A stretch of DNA of 64,000 nt, taken from assembly GCF_014596565.1 (NCBI RefSeq), contig NZ_NOIN01000004.1, positions 310,001 to 374,000 on the forward strand. The letters are read 5' to 3'. The notes below the pieces were generated by a model that ran no database searches, was not told the DNA's origin, and was given only the letters and a program-made list of their open reading frames with translations. This stretch comes from Pseudomonas sp. PSB18. GTDB taxonomy: Bacteria > Pseudomonadota > Gammaproteobacteria > Pseudomonadales > Pseudomonadaceae. A program made the translations under genes and the position numbers. Below, piece after piece: positions 38,595-49,645 of the stretch. Every line of letters begins with the position of its first letter. Position 1 is the stretch's first letter.

Positions 38595-39562
38595 GCTTCT
38601 TCGGGTGGCAGGTCAAGTAAGCGCCGGGCCATTTGCCCGGCGGCGCGCACCAGTGCATCGGTAATACCCGGCTCCGAAGCCGCGTGCCCCGCATCGCGGA
38701 TCACCTGCAGCTCACTGTTGGGCCAGTTCTGATGCAGTTCCCAGGCGTTGTCCAGCGGGCAGATCACGTCATAGCGACCATGCACGATGACGCCCGGCAA
38801 ATGGGCGATCTTGCCCATGTCGCGAATCAGTTGGTTGGGTTCGAGGAAGGCGTTGTTGGTGAAGTAATGGCATTCGATCCGGGCAATCGACAGCGCACGC
38901 TGCGGTTCGGAGAAGCGGTCGACCACCAGTGGGTTCGGCCGCAGGGTCGCTGTACGACCCTCCCAGATCGACCAGGCCTTGGCCGCATGCATCTGGGCGA
39001 TCTGGTCATTGCCGGTCAAGCGCTTGTGGAAGGCGCTGAGCAGGTCGTCGCGCTCATCCTGGGGAATGGGTGCAATGTAATCCTGCCAGTAATCGGGGAA
39101 CAGGCGACTGGCGCCAGCCTGATAGAACCACTCGATCTCCTGGGGGCGGCAGAGAAAGATGCCGCGCAGGATCAAGCCGTGGACCCGCTCCGGATGGGTC
39201 TGGGCATAGGCCAGGGCCAGGGTAGAGCCCCAGGAACCACCGAACAACACCCATTTCTCGATGCCCAAGTGCTTGCGGATGCGCTCCAGGTCTTCGACCA
39301 GATCCCAGGTGGTGTTGTTTTCCAGGCTGGCATGGGGCGTGGAACGGCCACAGCCGCGCTGATCGAAAGTGACAATGCGGTATAGGTTCGGATCGAAGTA
39401 GCGACGGCTCTGCGCATCGCAACCCGCCCCCGGCCCACCATGAATGAACACCACCGGCAGGCCTTCCGGAGAGCCGCTTTCATCGACATAGAGCGTGTGG
39501 GTGTCATCGACAGCCAGATCGTGCCGGGCATGGGGTTTGATCTGCGGGTACAAAGTCTGCAT
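38591..39562 (-). CDS. pip: Proline iminopeptidase
   Basis: Alpha/beta-hydrolase (peptidase family S33) that releases N-terminal proline from peptides; cytoplasmic. 323 aa from the ATG at 39562. Visible: oxyanion H-G-G-P-G-A-G near residue 44, D-Q-R-G-C-G-R-S near 72, nucleophile Ser in G-G-S-W-G-S near 111, acid in H-G-R-Y-D-V-I-C-P near 268, and His in D-A-G-H-A-A near 296. I reject the open frame upstream of this ATG. Operon with dtd. Confidence 0.95.
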   Translation of the reverse strand: MQTLYPQIKPHARHDLAVDDTHTLYVDESGSPEGLPVVFIHGGPGAGCDAQSRRYFDPNLYRIVTFDQRGCGRSTPHASLENNTTWDLVEDLERIRKHLGIEKWVLFGGSWGSTLALAYAQTHPERVHGLILRGIFLCRPQEIEWFYQAGASRLFPDYWQDYIAPIPQDERDDLLSAFHKRLTGNDQIAQMHAAKAWSIWEGRTATLRPNPLVVDRFSEPQRALSIARIECHYFTNNAFLEPNQLIRDMGKIAHLPGVIVHGRYDVICPLDNAWELHQNWPNSELQVIRDAGHAASEPGITDALVRAAGQMARRLLDLPPEEA

Positions 39563-39705
39563 TGGGCGCTCCGTAAGGGGTCGAGTCATCCCTGTAGGGA
39601 CTCTATTTAATCTGCCGTCCGGCATCATAAACCCGAATCGCCTCAATGAGCATGCCCCCGCCCAAACAATGCAGCCCCTGTTTGGTCAGGGGATATGGTT
39701 AACCC

Positions 39706-39819
39706 TGTGGCGAGGGGATTCATCCCCGCTGGGTCGCGCAGCGGCCCCAACAGCGAGCGAGCCGCGCCGACCATCTGGGACTGCTGCGCAGTCCAGCGGG
39801 GATGAATCCCCTCGCCACA
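39706..39819. repeat. REP pair, TGTGGCGAGGGGATT type
   Basis: TGTGGCGAGGGGATTCATCC with CGCTGG, and the complement CCAGCGGGGATGAATCCCCT. It lies between pip and the end of hutG. Confidence 0.9.
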
Positions 39820-39837
39820 AGGGTTTTGCAATGACTT

Positions 39838-40641
39838 TTACTTGCCGTACGTTGTCTGCCCCCAGGCCAGCAGGCCCTCGAGCAACTCTCGGAGGACAAC
39901 CCGGGTCGGGGTCGCCCGGTCTTCCCGATAATTGAAGGGTTCGAACTCTTCCATGTAGGTGCTCTGGCACAGTTCCAGTTGCACTGCGTGGATGTGTTCG
40001 GCCGGGTTGCCGTAATGCCGGGTGATGTGTCCGCCCTTGAAACGCCCGTTGAGCACATGGGTGAATGCGCCGTGACGGGCACAGATGGCTTCGAGCTGGC
40101 TCGCCAGCACCGGGTCGCAGCTGGCGCCATTGAAGGTGCCTAGGTTGAAGTCCGGCAGCTTGCCGTCGAACAGGTGCGGGATCACCGAACGGATCGAATG
40201 GGCGTCGAACAGCAAAGCGTAGCCGAACTCGGCCTTGAGCCGCGCCAGTTCTTGTTGCAGCGCCTGGTGATAAGGCATCCAGATCTGCTGCAGGTACGTG
40301 GCCCGCTCCTCGGCCGAGGGTGCCAGCCCTTCGCGAAACAGCGGCACGCCATCGAACAGCGTTGCCGGGTACAGGCCGGTGGTGGCGCCGACGTACATCG
40401 GCGTATCGTCGGAGGGTCGGTTCAGGTCGACGACGAACCGCGAGTACTCGGCGGACAGGGTACTGGCGCCCAGCTCAGCGGCAAAATCGTAGAGCCTGGG
40501 AATGTGCCAGTCGGTGTCCGGCAGGCTCTGGGCTTCATCGATCAACCCGGTCTTCACCGCCGGGGTCAGGCGCAGGCCGGCGTGGGGCATGCTGATCAAC
40601 AACGGCACGCGTCCCTGGGTGAAATTCAGGACCTTCTCCAC
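39838..40641 (-). CDS. hutG: N-formylglutamate deformylase HutG
   Basis: Last step of the five-step histidine route: N-formylglutamate to glutamate plus formate. 267 aa of the N-formylglutamate amidohydrolase family. Visible: P-L-L-I-S-M-P-H-A-G, D-T-D-W-H-I, V-D-L-N-R-P, F-D-A-H-S-I and H-A-V-Q-L-E-L. These carry the likely metal-binding His, Asp and Glu. GTG at 40641 is preceded by AGGAG; the in-frame TTG upstream overlaps that ribosome site. Last gene of the hutU-G unit, 11 bases after hutI. Confidence 0.95.
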   Translation of the reverse strand: MEKVLNFTQGRVPLLISMPHAGLRLTPAVKTGLIDEAQSLPDTDWHIPRLYDFAAELGASTLSAEYSRFVVDLNRPSDDTPMYVGATTGLYPATLFDGVPLFREGLAPSAEERATYLQQIWMPYHQALQQELARLKAEFGYALLFDAHSIRSVIPHLFDGKLPDFNLGTFNGASCDPVLASQLEAICARHGAFTHVLNGRFKGGHITRHYGNPAEHIHAVQLELCQSTYMEEFEPFNYREDRATPTRVVLRELLEGLLAWGQTTYGK

Positions 40642-40652
40642 AAGTATTCTCC

Positions 40653-41855
40653 TCAAGCGATTTCAACGCCGTGGCGCACGACGCGTTTTTCCAGTTCACC
40701 ACCCAGCCAGTACGAAAGGTCGGCCGGACGGTCGATGTGCCAGGCGACAAAATCCGCCACCTTGCCGACCTCCAGCGAACCATGGGTGCGGGCCATGCCC
40801 AGGGCCTGGGCGGCATGAATCGTTGCGCCGGCCAAGGCTTCTTCCGGGGTCATCCGGAAGCAGGTACAGGCCATGTTCAACATCAGGCGCACCGACAGCG
40901 CTGGTGAGGTGCCGGGGTTGAGGTCGCTGGCCACAGCGATTTTCACGCCATGCTTGCGCAGGGCGTCCATCGGCGGCAGTCGGGTTTCCCGAAGGAAGTA
41001 AAACGCCCCCGGCAGCAGCACGGCCACGGTGCCGGACTCAGCCATGGCGATAGCATCTTCCTCGGTCATGAACTCCAGGTGATCCGCCGACAGCGCCTGA
41101 TAACGGGCCGCCAGGCTCGAACCGTGCAACGATGACAGTTGCTCGGCGTGCAGTTTCACCGGCAGGCCCAACTGCTGTGCAGTGACGAACACCCGCTCGA
41201 CCTGCGCCGGGGAAAACGCCAGGTATTCGCAGAAGGCATCCACCGCGTCCACCAGCCCTTCGGCCGCCAGGGCCGGAAGCATTTCGGCGCAGATGTGCTC
41301 GATGTAGTCGTCGGCGCGGTCGGCGTATTCCGCCGGCAAGGCGTGGGCGGCCAGGCAGGTGCTGCGCACGCTGACCGGCAGTTCGGCAGCGAGACGGCGA
41401 ACGACCCGCAGCATCTTGCGCTCGTTGGCCAGGTCCAGGCCGTAGCCGGACTTGATTTCCACCGTGGTCACGCCGTCGCGCATCAGGCTTTTCAGACGCT
41501 TGGCGGCACTGGCGAACAGTTCGTCCTCACTGGCGGCCCGGGTGGCGCGTACCGTACTGGCGATGCCGCCACCGGCCGCGGCGATCTCGGCGTAGCTGAC
41601 GCCTTGCAGACGCTGTTCGAATTCACCGCTGCGGTTACCACCGAACACCGTGTGGGTGTGGCAGTCGATCAGGCCCGGGGTAACCCAGGCCCCCTTGAGG
41701 TCGTTGACCGCCGGATAGTCACCGGCCGGCAGTTCCGCGCGCGGGCCGATCCAGTGGATGTGTTCGCCGTGGGTGACGATGGCGGCGTCTTCGATGATCG
41801 AGTAGACGCCCTGGGCCATGGTGGCGGCGTGGCAGTTTTGCCAGAGGGTTTTCAT
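40653..41855 (-). CDS. hutI: Imidazolonepropionase HutI
   Basis: Third step: 4-imidazolone-5-propionate to N-formimino-glutamate. Amidohydrolase-superfamily TIM barrel of 400 aa. The metal site H-T-H near residue 66 sits in [15 protein letters not shown]; further ligands are in H-A-E-Q-L near 240 and A-S-D-L-N-P-G-T near 315. ATG at 41855 follows GGAGGA. Upstream of it is a REP pair and then hutH2: the histidine-permease gene (hutTh) reported at this place in SBW25 is absent. Confidence 0.97.
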   Translation of the reverse strand: MKTLWQNCHAATMAQGVYSIIEDAAIVTHGEHIHWIGPRAELPAGDYPAVNDLKGAWVTPGLIDCHTHTVFGGNRSGEFEQRLQGVSYAEIAAAGGGIASTVRATRAASEDELFASAAKRLKSLMRDGVTTVEIKSGYGLDLANERKMLRVVRRLAAELPVSVRSTCLAAHALPAEYADRADDYIEHICAEMLPALAAEGLVDAVDAFCEYLAFSPAQVERVFVTAQQLGLPVKLHAEQLSSLHGSSLAARYQALSADHLEFMTEEDAIAMAESGTVAVLLPGAFYFLRETRLPPMDALRKHGVKIAVASDLNPGTSPALSVRLMLNMACTCFRMTPEEALAGATIHAAQALGMARTHGSLEVGKVADFVAWHIDRPADLSYWLGGELEKRVVRHGVEIA

Positions 41856-41870
41856 TGACGTCCTCCGTCA

Positions 41871-41981
41871 GATCGTTCCCACGCTCTGCGTGGGAATGCA
41901 GTCCGGGACGCTCCGCGTCCCTTGTCGAGCGGGACGCAGAGCGTCCCATGAAGCATTCCCACGCGGAGCGTGGGAACGATC
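41871..41981. repeat. REP pair, GTTCCCACGC type, filling the hutH2-hutI gap
   Basis: GATCGTTCCCACGCTCTGCG ... GCGGAGCGTGGGAACGATC with inner GGGACGCTCCGCGTCCC and GGGACGCAGAGCGTCCC palindromes. It takes up nearly all of the 129-base gap. Confidence 0.92.
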
Positions 41982-41984
41982 GGG

Positions 41985-43523
41985 TCAGCCCTGGAAACTC
42001 GGCAACAGGTTCGCCACGACCAGCTCGTTCAGGCAACGGCTCGCCAACAGCTCACTGGCGGCGTTGATGTCCGGCGCAAAGAACCGGTCCTTCTCGTAGA
42101 ACGGCACTTCGGCACGCAGGAGGGCACGAGCCTGTTCCAGCTTCGGCGAAGTCTTCAAGCCGTTACGCAGATCCAGGCCCTGGCAAGCCGCCAGCCATTC
42201 CACCGCCAGGATGCCACGGGTGTTCTCGGCCATTTCCCAGAGGCGCTTGCCGGCGGCCGGGGCCATGGACACGTGGTCTTCCTGGTTGGCGGAGGTCGGC
42301 AGGCTGTCTACCGAATGAGGATGGGACAAAGCCTTGTTCTCACTCGCCAAGGCAGCCGCGGTGACCTGGGCGATCATGAAACCCGAGTTGACCCCGCCGT
42401 TACCCACCAGGAACGGTGGCAACTGCGACATGTGCTTGTCCATCATCAGGGAAATGCGACGCTCGCTCAGGGAGCCGATTTCGGCAATCGCCAGGGCCAT
42501 GTTGTCAGCAGCCATCGCCACGGGTTCGGCGTGGAAGTTGCCACCGGAAATCACGTCGCCCTCGGCGGCGAACACCAACGGGTTATCCGAGACGGCGTTG
42601 GCCTCGATCACCAGCACCTCGGCCGCCTGGCGGAACTGGGTCAGGCAGGCGCCCATCACTTGCGGTTGGCAACGCAGGGAATACGGATCCTGGACCTTGT
42701 CGCAGTTCTGGTGCGAGGCGGACACTTCGCTGCGCTCGCCCAGCAGGTCGCGGTACGCGGTGGCGGCATCGATCTGGCCCTTCTGGCCACGGGCGGCGTG
42801 GATACGCGCGTCGAATGGCGAGCGGGAGCCAAGCACGGCTTCCACCGTGAGGCTGCCCAGGGCCAGGGCACCGGCAAACAGGTCTTCCCCCTCGAACAGG
42901 CCGCGCAGGGCGAATGCGGTGGATACCTGGGTGCCGTTGAGCAACGCCAGGCCCTCTTTGGCGGCCAGGGTCAGCGGCGCGAGACCAGCGACTTTCAACG
43001 CATCGACGGCCGGCAGCCATTCACCTTTGTAGCGCGCCTTGCCTTCGCCCAACAGCACCAGGGACATGTGGGCCAACGGTGCCAGGTCGCCGGAAGCCCC
43101 GACTGAACCCTTGAGCGGGATGTGCGGATAGACCTCGGCATTCACCAGCGCGATCAGCGCATCGATCACTTGCCGGCGAATGCCGGAAAAGCCCCGGCTC
43201 AGGCTGTTGACCTTGAGCACCATGATCAAGCGCACCAGCGCATCGCTGATCGGCTCGCCCACGCCGGCGGCATGGGACAGCACCAGGGAGCGCTGCAGGT
43301 TTTCCAGGTCTTCGCTGGCGATGCGGGTCGAGGCCAGCAAGCCGAAACCGGTGTTGATGCCATAGGCAGTGCGGTTCTCGGCGAGGATCTGCTCCACGCA
43401 CGCCACGCTGGCTTCGATTTGTGCCGCAGCGCTGGCGTCGAGGCTCAGGGTCACCGGTTGCTGATAGATGTCGCGCAATTGAGCCAGGCTCAATTGACCG
43501 GGAATCAGGTTTAAGGCAGTCAT
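41985..43523 (-). CDS. hutH: Histidine ammonia-lyase (functional type, HutH2)
   Basis: First step: histidine to urocanate plus ammonia. 512 aa. The MIO-forming triad is intact as Ala143-Ser144-Gly145 within [12 protein letters not shown], and the active-site Tyr is present in A-Y-G-I-N-T-G-F-G near residue 53. E-N-K-A-L-S-H-P and N-Q-E-D-H-V-S complete the pocket. ATG at 43523 has AAGGAG upstream. It corresponds to hutH2 of P. fluorescens SBW25. It lies 131 bases after the other, MIO-less paralogue. Confidence 0.97.
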   Translation of the reverse strand: MTALNLIPGQLSLAQLRDIYQQPVTLSLDASAAAQIEASVACVEQILAENRTAYGINTGFGLLASTRIASEDLENLQRSLVLSHAAGVGEPISDALVRLIMVLKVNSLSRGFSGIRRQVIDALIALVNAEVYPHIPLKGSVGASGDLAPLAHMSLVLLGEGKARYKGEWLPAVDALKVAGLAPLTLAAKEGLALLNGTQVSTAFALRGLFEGEDLFAGALALGSLTVEAVLGSRSPFDARIHAARGQKGQIDAATAYRDLLGERSEVSASHQNCDKVQDPYSLRCQPQVMGACLTQFRQAAEVLVIEANAVSDNPLVFAAEGDVISGGNFHAEPVAMAADNMALAIAEIGSLSERRISLMMDKHMSQLPPFLVGNGGVNSGFMIAQVTAAALASENKALSHPHSVDSLPTSANQEDHVSMAPAAGKRLWEMAENTRGILAVEWLAACQGLDLRNGLKTSPKLEQARALLRAEVPFYEKDRFFAPDINAASELLASRCLNELVVANLLPSFQG

Positions 43524-43654
43524 TTATTGCTCCTTTTGAGAGTTTTGTTTTTCAACCCGCCAGTCGCTCCGGAATGTTCCGTTATCCGTCACCCCCGCTT
43601 TTTGAGCGATGCTTTATGGGCAAGAGGTGCCTTGGCACGCTGGCGCTTTTTTGA

Positions 43655-45178
43655 TCAATTCAAATTCGGTAATACGCTGTGCAACAGGTTCGGTTCTTTA
43701 AGCAGCCCGGCGGCGCTGGCGATGTCCGGCGCCAGCCAGCGGTCCTGGTCATAGGCAGCCACGCGCTCGCGCAGCAATTGCCAGGCGATACCGGTGCCGG
43801 CGCCGAAGCGCTGCGCCTTGAGGAATTCAAAGGCCTGGGCCGCCAGCAGGTATTCGATGGCGAGAATCTGCGTGCAGTTTTCCAACGCCCTGTGCAGCTT
43901 CAGGGCCGCGTTGGTGCCCATGCTCAAGTGATCTTCCTGCAAGCCCGAGGTCACGTAATTATCCAGCACCGCCGGTTGCGCCAATTGGCGATTCTCCGCG
44001 CACAAGGAGGCGGCGACGTACTGCACGATCATCATCCCCGAATTCACGCCGGGGTTGGCCACCAGAAAGGCCGGCAGTCCGCTGACATGCGGGTTGATCA
44101 ACCGGTCGAGACGGCGCTCGGCGATGGAGCCGATTTCCGCCATGGCAATCGCCAGCAGATCCGCCGCCAGCGCCACCGACTGGCCGTGGGGATTGGCCTG
44201 GGACATGACCCGGAAGTTATCCGGCGTGCCCAGCAACAGTGGGTTATCGGTGGCGGCGTTGAGTTCGGTTTCGATCTGCTGCCGCGCATGGGCCAGTTGG
44301 TCGCGAGCAGCGCCGTGCACCTGGGGAATCGAGCGGATGCTCAAGGCATCCTGGGTGCGAATGCCCAGGCTTGCGGCAATGACCTCGCTGCCATCGAGCA
44401 AGGCCCGCAGATTGGCCCCGACCTGTTGCATGCCGGGGTGCGGCTTGAGGGCGATGATCTCGGCGTCGAACGCGGCGATCTGTCCACGCTGGGCCTCGAA
44501 ACTCATCGCGCCGATCACATCGGCCCATTGCACCAGCCGCGTCGCATCGGCCAGGGCCAGGCAACTGAGGCCGGTCATGCACGGCGTACCGTTGACCAGG
44601 CACAGGCCGTCCTTTGCCCCCAGTTGAACCGGTTGCAGGCCTTCTGCGGCCAGGGCCTGTTGCGCCGCAACGATCTGGCCGCGATAGCTGACCTGGCCGA
44701 CGCCCAGCAGCGCAATGCTGATGTGAGCCATGTGGGTCAGGTAACCCACCGATCCTTGGGACGGCACTTGTGGGGTGATGCCGCGATTGAGCAGCGCCAG
44801 CAAGGCTTCGACCACCCGACGATGAATGCCGGACTTGCCCTGGCTGTAGTTGAGGATGGCGGCGCAGAGAATCGCCCGGGTCTGCTCGTCCGCCAGCGGC
44901 GCGCCCACGCCACAGGCATGGCTGAGCAGAGTGTTGCGCGACAGCTGGCTGAGCTGTTCATCCTTGAGCGACACATTGCACAAGGCTCCCAGGCCGGTGT
45001 TGACGCCATAGGCGCGCTCGCCGCTTTCGACGATGCGCTGCACGATGGCCTGGGCATTGTCGATCCCCGCCCAGGCCTGGGCCGACAGCTCGAGCTCGGC
45101 ACCGAAGCGGGCGACGGCGACCACGTCCTGCCAACGCAGGGGGGCGTCGGCGATGATGATTTTTTCAGCCTGGGGCAT
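43655..45178 (-). CDS. hutH1: Histidase/PAL-like paralogue lacking the MIO triad (HutH1)
   Basis: 507-aa member of the aromatic amino-acid lyase fold, aligned throughout with the neighbouring histidase: A-Y-G-V-N-T-G-L-G near residue 56, Q-E-D-H-L-S near 400. Where the histidase has [12 protein letters not shown], this protein reads G-S-V-G-Y-L-T-H (Tyr146). The Ala-Ser-Gly that cyclises to the electrophilic MIO group is missing, with no frameshift. Lyase chemistry by the normal mechanism is therefore not expected. It corresponds in place to hutH1 of SBW25, where one of two hutH copies is reported non-functional. The open frame and clean sequence suggest a retained other role (regulatory, binding or subunit), which is inference. 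Confidence 0.85.
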   Translation of the reverse strand: MPQAEKIIIADAPLRWQDVVAVARFGAELELSAQAWAGIDNAQAIVQRIVESGERAYGVNTGLGALCNVSLKDEQLSQLSRNTLLSHACGVGAPLADEQTRAILCAAILNYSQGKSGIHRRVVEALLALLNRGITPQVPSQGSVGYLTHMAHISIALLGVGQVSYRGQIVAAQQALAAEGLQPVQLGAKDGLCLVNGTPCMTGLSCLALADATRLVQWADVIGAMSFEAQRGQIAAFDAEIIALKPHPGMQQVGANLRALLDGSEVIAASLGIRTQDALSIRSIPQVHGAARDQLAHARQQIETELNAATDNPLLLGTPDNFRVMSQANPHGQSVALAADLLAIAMAEIGSIAERRLDRLINPHVSGLPAFLVANPGVNSGMMIVQYVAASLCAENRQLAQPAVLDNYVTSGLQEDHLSMGTNAALKLHRALENCTQILAIEYLLAAQAFEFLKAQRFGAGTGIAWQLLRERVAAYDQDRWLAPDIASAAGLLKEPNLLHSVLPNLN

Positions 45179-45236
45179 CTAAAGCCTCATACACATATTA
45201 AGTTGCCAATACCCTTGAGTCGCAGCGGGATTATCC

Positions 45237-45319
45237 GTGGGAGCAAGGCTTGCCCGCGATGAATCCAATGCGCTCTCTGGAACCGAGGTGCCTGTATCGC
45301 GAGCAAGCTTTGCTCCCAC
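45237..45319. repeat. REP pair between hutV and hutH1
   Basis: Degenerate GTGGGAGC-type pair: GTGGGAGCAAGGCTTGCCCG and CGCGAGCAAGCTTTGCTCCC. It is within the hutU-G transcription unit. Confidence 0.8.
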
Positions 45320-45340
45320 AGATTTTGTGACCGGCGCGCC

Positions 45341-46167
<827 letters not shown>

Positions 46168-46171
<4 letters not shown>

Positions 46172-47019
46172 TTGCTCACCTCATGTCGAGGGCGACCATA
46201 GGCCTGGGTAATGCGGTCGATGACCACGGCGAGAATCACGATCGCCAACCCGGCCTCCAGGCCGCGTCCGACGTTGAGGGTCTGGATGCCCACCAGCACG
46301 TCCTCACCCAAGCCGCGGGCGCCGATCATCGAGGCGATGACCACCATCGACAGAGCCATCATGGTGGTCTGGTTGATCCCGGCCATGATGCTCGGCAGGG
46401 CCAGGGGCAGTTGTACGCCGAACAGCTGTTGCCAGCGGTTGGCGCCGAAAGCGTTGATGGCCTCCATCACTTCGCCGTCTACCTGGCGGATGCCCAGGTC
46501 GGTGAGACGAATCAGGGGCGGCGCTGCATAGATCACGGTGGCGAAGATCGCCGGGACCTTGCCCAGGCCGAACAGCATCAACACCGGAATCAGGTACACG
46601 AAGCTCGGCATGGTCTGCATGATGTCCAGCAACGGCATCAGCACCGAACGCAGGCGATTGCTGCGTGCCGAAAGAATGCCCAGCGGGATGCCGATCAATA
46701 CCGAAATCAACGTCGCCACCAGCATCAGCGCGAGGGTCTGCATCAGTTTGTCCCACAGGCCCACCGCGCCCACCAGAAACAGCAGGCCGACGATCACCGC
46801 CGTGGCCACGACCTTGCGGGTGGCGTGCCAGGCAATGCCACCGACGATGGCCAGCATCAACCACCAGGGCGCCATGCGCAGCAGGCCTTCGAGATTGACG
46901 ATGGCCCACAGCAGGGTGTCGGAGATGTGCCGGAACACATCGCCATAATTCGTCACCAGGGCGTCGACCCAACCGTTGACCCAGTCGGCGATGGAAAAGG
47001 TAAAGCTTTCGGGAAACAT
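46168..47019 (-). CDS. hutW: Histidine ABC transporter permease HutW
   Basis: Integral-membrane subunit of the HutXWV importer. 283 aa with about six helices and the permease coupling loop [15 protein letters not shown] near residue 190. The ProW/OpuAB class is indicated by L-M-Q-T-L-A-L-M and the [10 protein letters not shown] stretch. The gene is followed directly by hutV and preceded by a strong hairpin after hutX. Confidence 0.94.
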
Positions 47020-47053
47020 AAGAGACTCTCGATCAGGGGGATGCGGTGAATGT

Positions 47054-47079
47054 CCCGGCCAGCCCGAGGGGTGGCCGGG
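47054..47079 (-). promoter_or_regulatory. Stable hairpin between hutX and hutW
   Basis: Perfect eight-base stem CCCGGCCA / TGGCCGGG with a ten-base loop and no U-run. The position right after the binding-protein gene fits an mRNA-stabilising 3' end that raises hutX over hutWV, as known for other periplasmic-binding-protein operons. Confidence 0.6.
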
Positions 47080-47090
47080 AGGTATTCGAC

Positions 47091-48059
47091 CTACAGAGCC
47101 GCGTCGATTTTCTTGGCAGCGTCTGCGCTCACCCAGGCGTGCCAGACTTCAGGATGTTCCTTCAGGAAGATCTTCGCCAGTTTCGGCGACTCGATCCGCT
47201 CTTTGGCCATGCGTCCGAGGTTCTGGTTCAGGATATCGATGGGCAGGTTGACGTTCTCCAGCACCGCCACCAGTTCCGGGGCCTCATCGTGGAAGGTCTT
47301 GGACAGGCCGACCTTGATGCTCACGCTTTTATCCACACCCGGTTTTTCTTCCAGTTTTACCAGGTCCACCTGGCCCATCAACGGGGTTGGCGACCAGTAG
47401 TAGAACAGGATCGGCTCGCCACGCTTGTAGCTCGACAACACGGCCGCATCCAACGCCGGGCCGGTACCTGGACGGAAGTTGGTGTAGGTATTTTCCAGGC
47501 CATAGCTTTTCAGCATTTCGCTGTTGTCCAGCTCACAGGTCCAACCGGCCGGGCAGTTGTAGAAACGGCCCTTGGACGGTTCTTCCGGGTCCTTGAACAC
47601 GGCGGCGTACTGACCCAGGTCGGCGATGTTCTTCAGGCCCGGGGCCTTGGCTTCCAGCTTGCGCTTGGCGTCGCCTTCAACCACGTAGCGCGGCACGTAC
47701 CAGCCTTCGATGGCACCCACCACCGGCGCACCGACGCCGACCACTTTGCCGGCCTTCTCGGCCTTGTTCCAGACTTCGCTGCGGCCGACCCATTCTTCGG
47801 CAAACACTTGGATGTCGTTGCTGCTCAGGGCGTTTTCCATGGTGATGGAGTTGCCCGGCAGGCTGTCGGTCTTGCAGTCGTAGCCTTTTTCCAACACCAC
47901 TTGCAGGACGTCGGTCAGCAGCATGGCGCTTTCCCAGTTCAGGCCGGCGAATTTCACCGGTTTGCCCGACTCGCACCAACCCGCCGCCTGGGTGGCGCCG
48001 GCGCTGGCCAGCAGGCCCATGGAAAGCAACGTGGTCAGCAGGGTCTTGTTCGATTTCAT
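47091..48059 (-). CDS. hutX: Histidine ABC transporter substrate-binding protein HutX
   Basis: Periplasmic binding protein of the OpuAC/ProX class. 322 aa with a clear signal peptide (M-K-S-N-K, leucine-rich core, cleavage after T-Q-A near residue 26) and the family pattern G-L-N-W-E-S-A-M-L-L-T-D-V near 40. Two Cys (W-C-E-S and K-T-D region) may form a disulphide. Aromatic residues of the ligand box cannot be assigned with certainty; histidine as ligand is inferred from location. It is upstream of hutWV. Confidence 0.94.
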   Translation of the reverse strand: MKSNKTLLTTLLSMGLLASAGATQAAGWCESGKPVKFAGLNWESAMLLTDVLQVVLEKGYDCKTDSLPGNSITMENALSSNDIQVFAEEWVGRSEVWNKAEKAGKVVGVGAPVVGAIEGWYVPRYVVEGDAKRKLEAKAPGLKNIADLGQYAAVFKDPEEPSKGRFYNCPAGWTCELDNSEMLKSYGLENTYTNFRPGTGPALDAAVLSSYKRGEPILFYYWSPTPLMGQVDLVKLEEKPGVDKSVSIKVGLSKTFHDEAPELVAVLENVNLPIDILNQNLGRMAKERIESPKLAKIFLKEHPEVWHAWVSADAAKKIDAAL

Positions 48060-48128
48060 TGTGTGACGCTCCTAATCAGTGAATTGGCTTACGGCAGTCA
48101 AGAGGCATCCAGCCCTGTCAACGTCCCA

Positions 48129-49595
48129 TCAGACCGCTTGGATGCGGCCCGCCCTGCTCGGTTGTGCGTCAACCGCGTCCTGCTCGAGCGGCAGGATCAA
48201 TTGATCGGGTACAGCGCTGTGCCACTTCTTTGCAGCGACGTAATACAACGCCGCCGGGACCACCAGGCCGATAATCCACGAGATATCCACATCGCCCATC
48301 GCTGCCACCAGTGGCCCGGTATAGAACTTGGTGGAGATGAACGGCAATTGGACCAGTACACCCAGCGTGTAAACGCTGATGCCCAGGGCGTTCCAACGGC
48401 CGTAGCGACCGTTCGGGTCAACCAGTGCCGGCACGTCGTAGCGCTCGCGAGTGATGCAGTAGTAGTCCACCAGGTTGATCGCGCTCCAGGGCGTAAAGAA
48501 CGCCAGCAAGAACAGGATGAAGGACTTGAAAGCACCGAGGAACGAGTGCTGGCCAAGCAGCGCGATCAGGGTCGCGGCACCGACGATCACCAGCACGAAG
48601 AGCAGACGCTGCAAGCGCGTCACGTTCAGCTGGCCACGGAAACCGCTGATGATGGTCGCAATGCACATGAAGCTGCCGTAGGAGTTCAACGTGGAAATGG
48701 TGACCTTGCCAAACGCAATGCTGAAGTACAGCAGCGCAGCGGTGGCGCCGGTCCCTCCCAGGCCGACGATGTAGGCCACTTCGTGACCCGCGAACTGTCC
48801 GTTGGCCGAGGCGGCGGCGAATACGCCGAGGATCATCGCCACCTGGGCGCCGATGACCGAACCGGCGCCCGCGGCAAAGAAGGTTTTCACCGAGGACGTC
48901 TTGCTCGGCAGGTAGCGCGAATAGTCAGCCACGTAGGGGCCGAAGGCGATCTGCCAGGATGCCGCCAGCGACACTGCGAGCAGGAAGCTGCTCCAGCTGA
49001 AATGGCGGATTTGCAGGAGTGCGCCAACGTCCGTCTGGCTGATCAGGCGAGCGAACAGGTAAACAAAGGCGATCACACCAATAATGCTGGCGACACGGCC
49101 AATGAAGTGGATCACCCGATAACCGAGCACCGTGACCAGCACGATGACGCTGGCGAAAACGAGGATGCCGACACTGTCACTGACGCCAAATAACTGGCCC
49201 AGCGCCTGGCCGGAAAGTACGGTTCCCGTGGCGGTGAAACCCAGGTACATCAGGCACACCAGCACGATCGGAATGGCCGCGCCGTAAACACCGAACTGCA
49301 CCCGGCTGGAAATCATCTGCGGCAGGCCAAGTTTGGGTCCTTGCGCGGCATGCAACGCCATGACGCCACCGCCGAGCAATTGGCCGATCAGCAAACCGAT
49401 CAACGACCAGAACACATCACCGCCCAGCACCACTGCCAATGCGCCGGTGACAATGGCAGTGATTTGCAGGTTGGCCCCCATCCAGAGGGTGAATTGGCTC
49501 AACAATCGGCCGTGTCTCTCCGCTTCCGGGATGTAGTCGATCGAGCGCTTCTCGATCAACGGCTTACTGCTTGCACGTGTGCTGCTGGTGGCCAT
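48129..49595 (-). CDS. hutTc: NCS1-family permease (purine/cytosine type), HutTc
   Basis: Secondary transporter of 488 aa with about 12 helices. Motifs of the cytosine/purine/allantoin (NCS1) group: F-T-L-W-M-G-A-N-L near residue 35, F-G-P-Y-V-A-D-Y-S-R-Y near 215 and F-F-T-P-W-S-A-I-N-L-V-D-Y near 370. In SBW25 the equivalent gene in the hut operon is thought to carry urocanate or a related imidazole compound; substrate here is inferred. It is preceded by a REP pair and hutU. Confidence 0.88.
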   Translation of the reverse strand: MATSSTRASSKPLIEKRSIDYIPEAERHGRLLSQFTLWMGANLQITAIVTGALAVVLGGDVFWSLIGLLIGQLLGGGVMALHAAQGPKLGLPQMISSRVQFGVYGAAIPIVLVCLMYLGFTATGTVLSGQALGQLFGVSDSVGILVFASVIVLVTVLGYRVIHFIGRVASIIGVIAFVYLFARLISQTDVGALLQIRHFSWSSFLLAVSLAASWQIAFGPYVADYSRYLPSKTSSVKTFFAAGAGSVIGAQVAMILGVFAAASANGQFAGHEVAYIVGLGGTGATAALLYFSIAFGKVTISTLNSYGSFMCIATIISGFRGQLNVTRLQRLLFVLVIVGAATLIALLGQHSFLGAFKSFILFLLAFFTPWSAINLVDYYCITRERYDVPALVDPNGRYGRWNALGISVYTLGVLVQLPFISTKFYTGPLVAAMGDVDISWIIGLVVPAALYYVAAKKWHSAVPDQLILPLEQDAVDAQPSRAGRIQAV

Positions 49596-49645
49596 GGTTC
49601 AACCTCTGTGGATTGTTCTGGTGGTGACTCTGGTGATGCTTTTCT

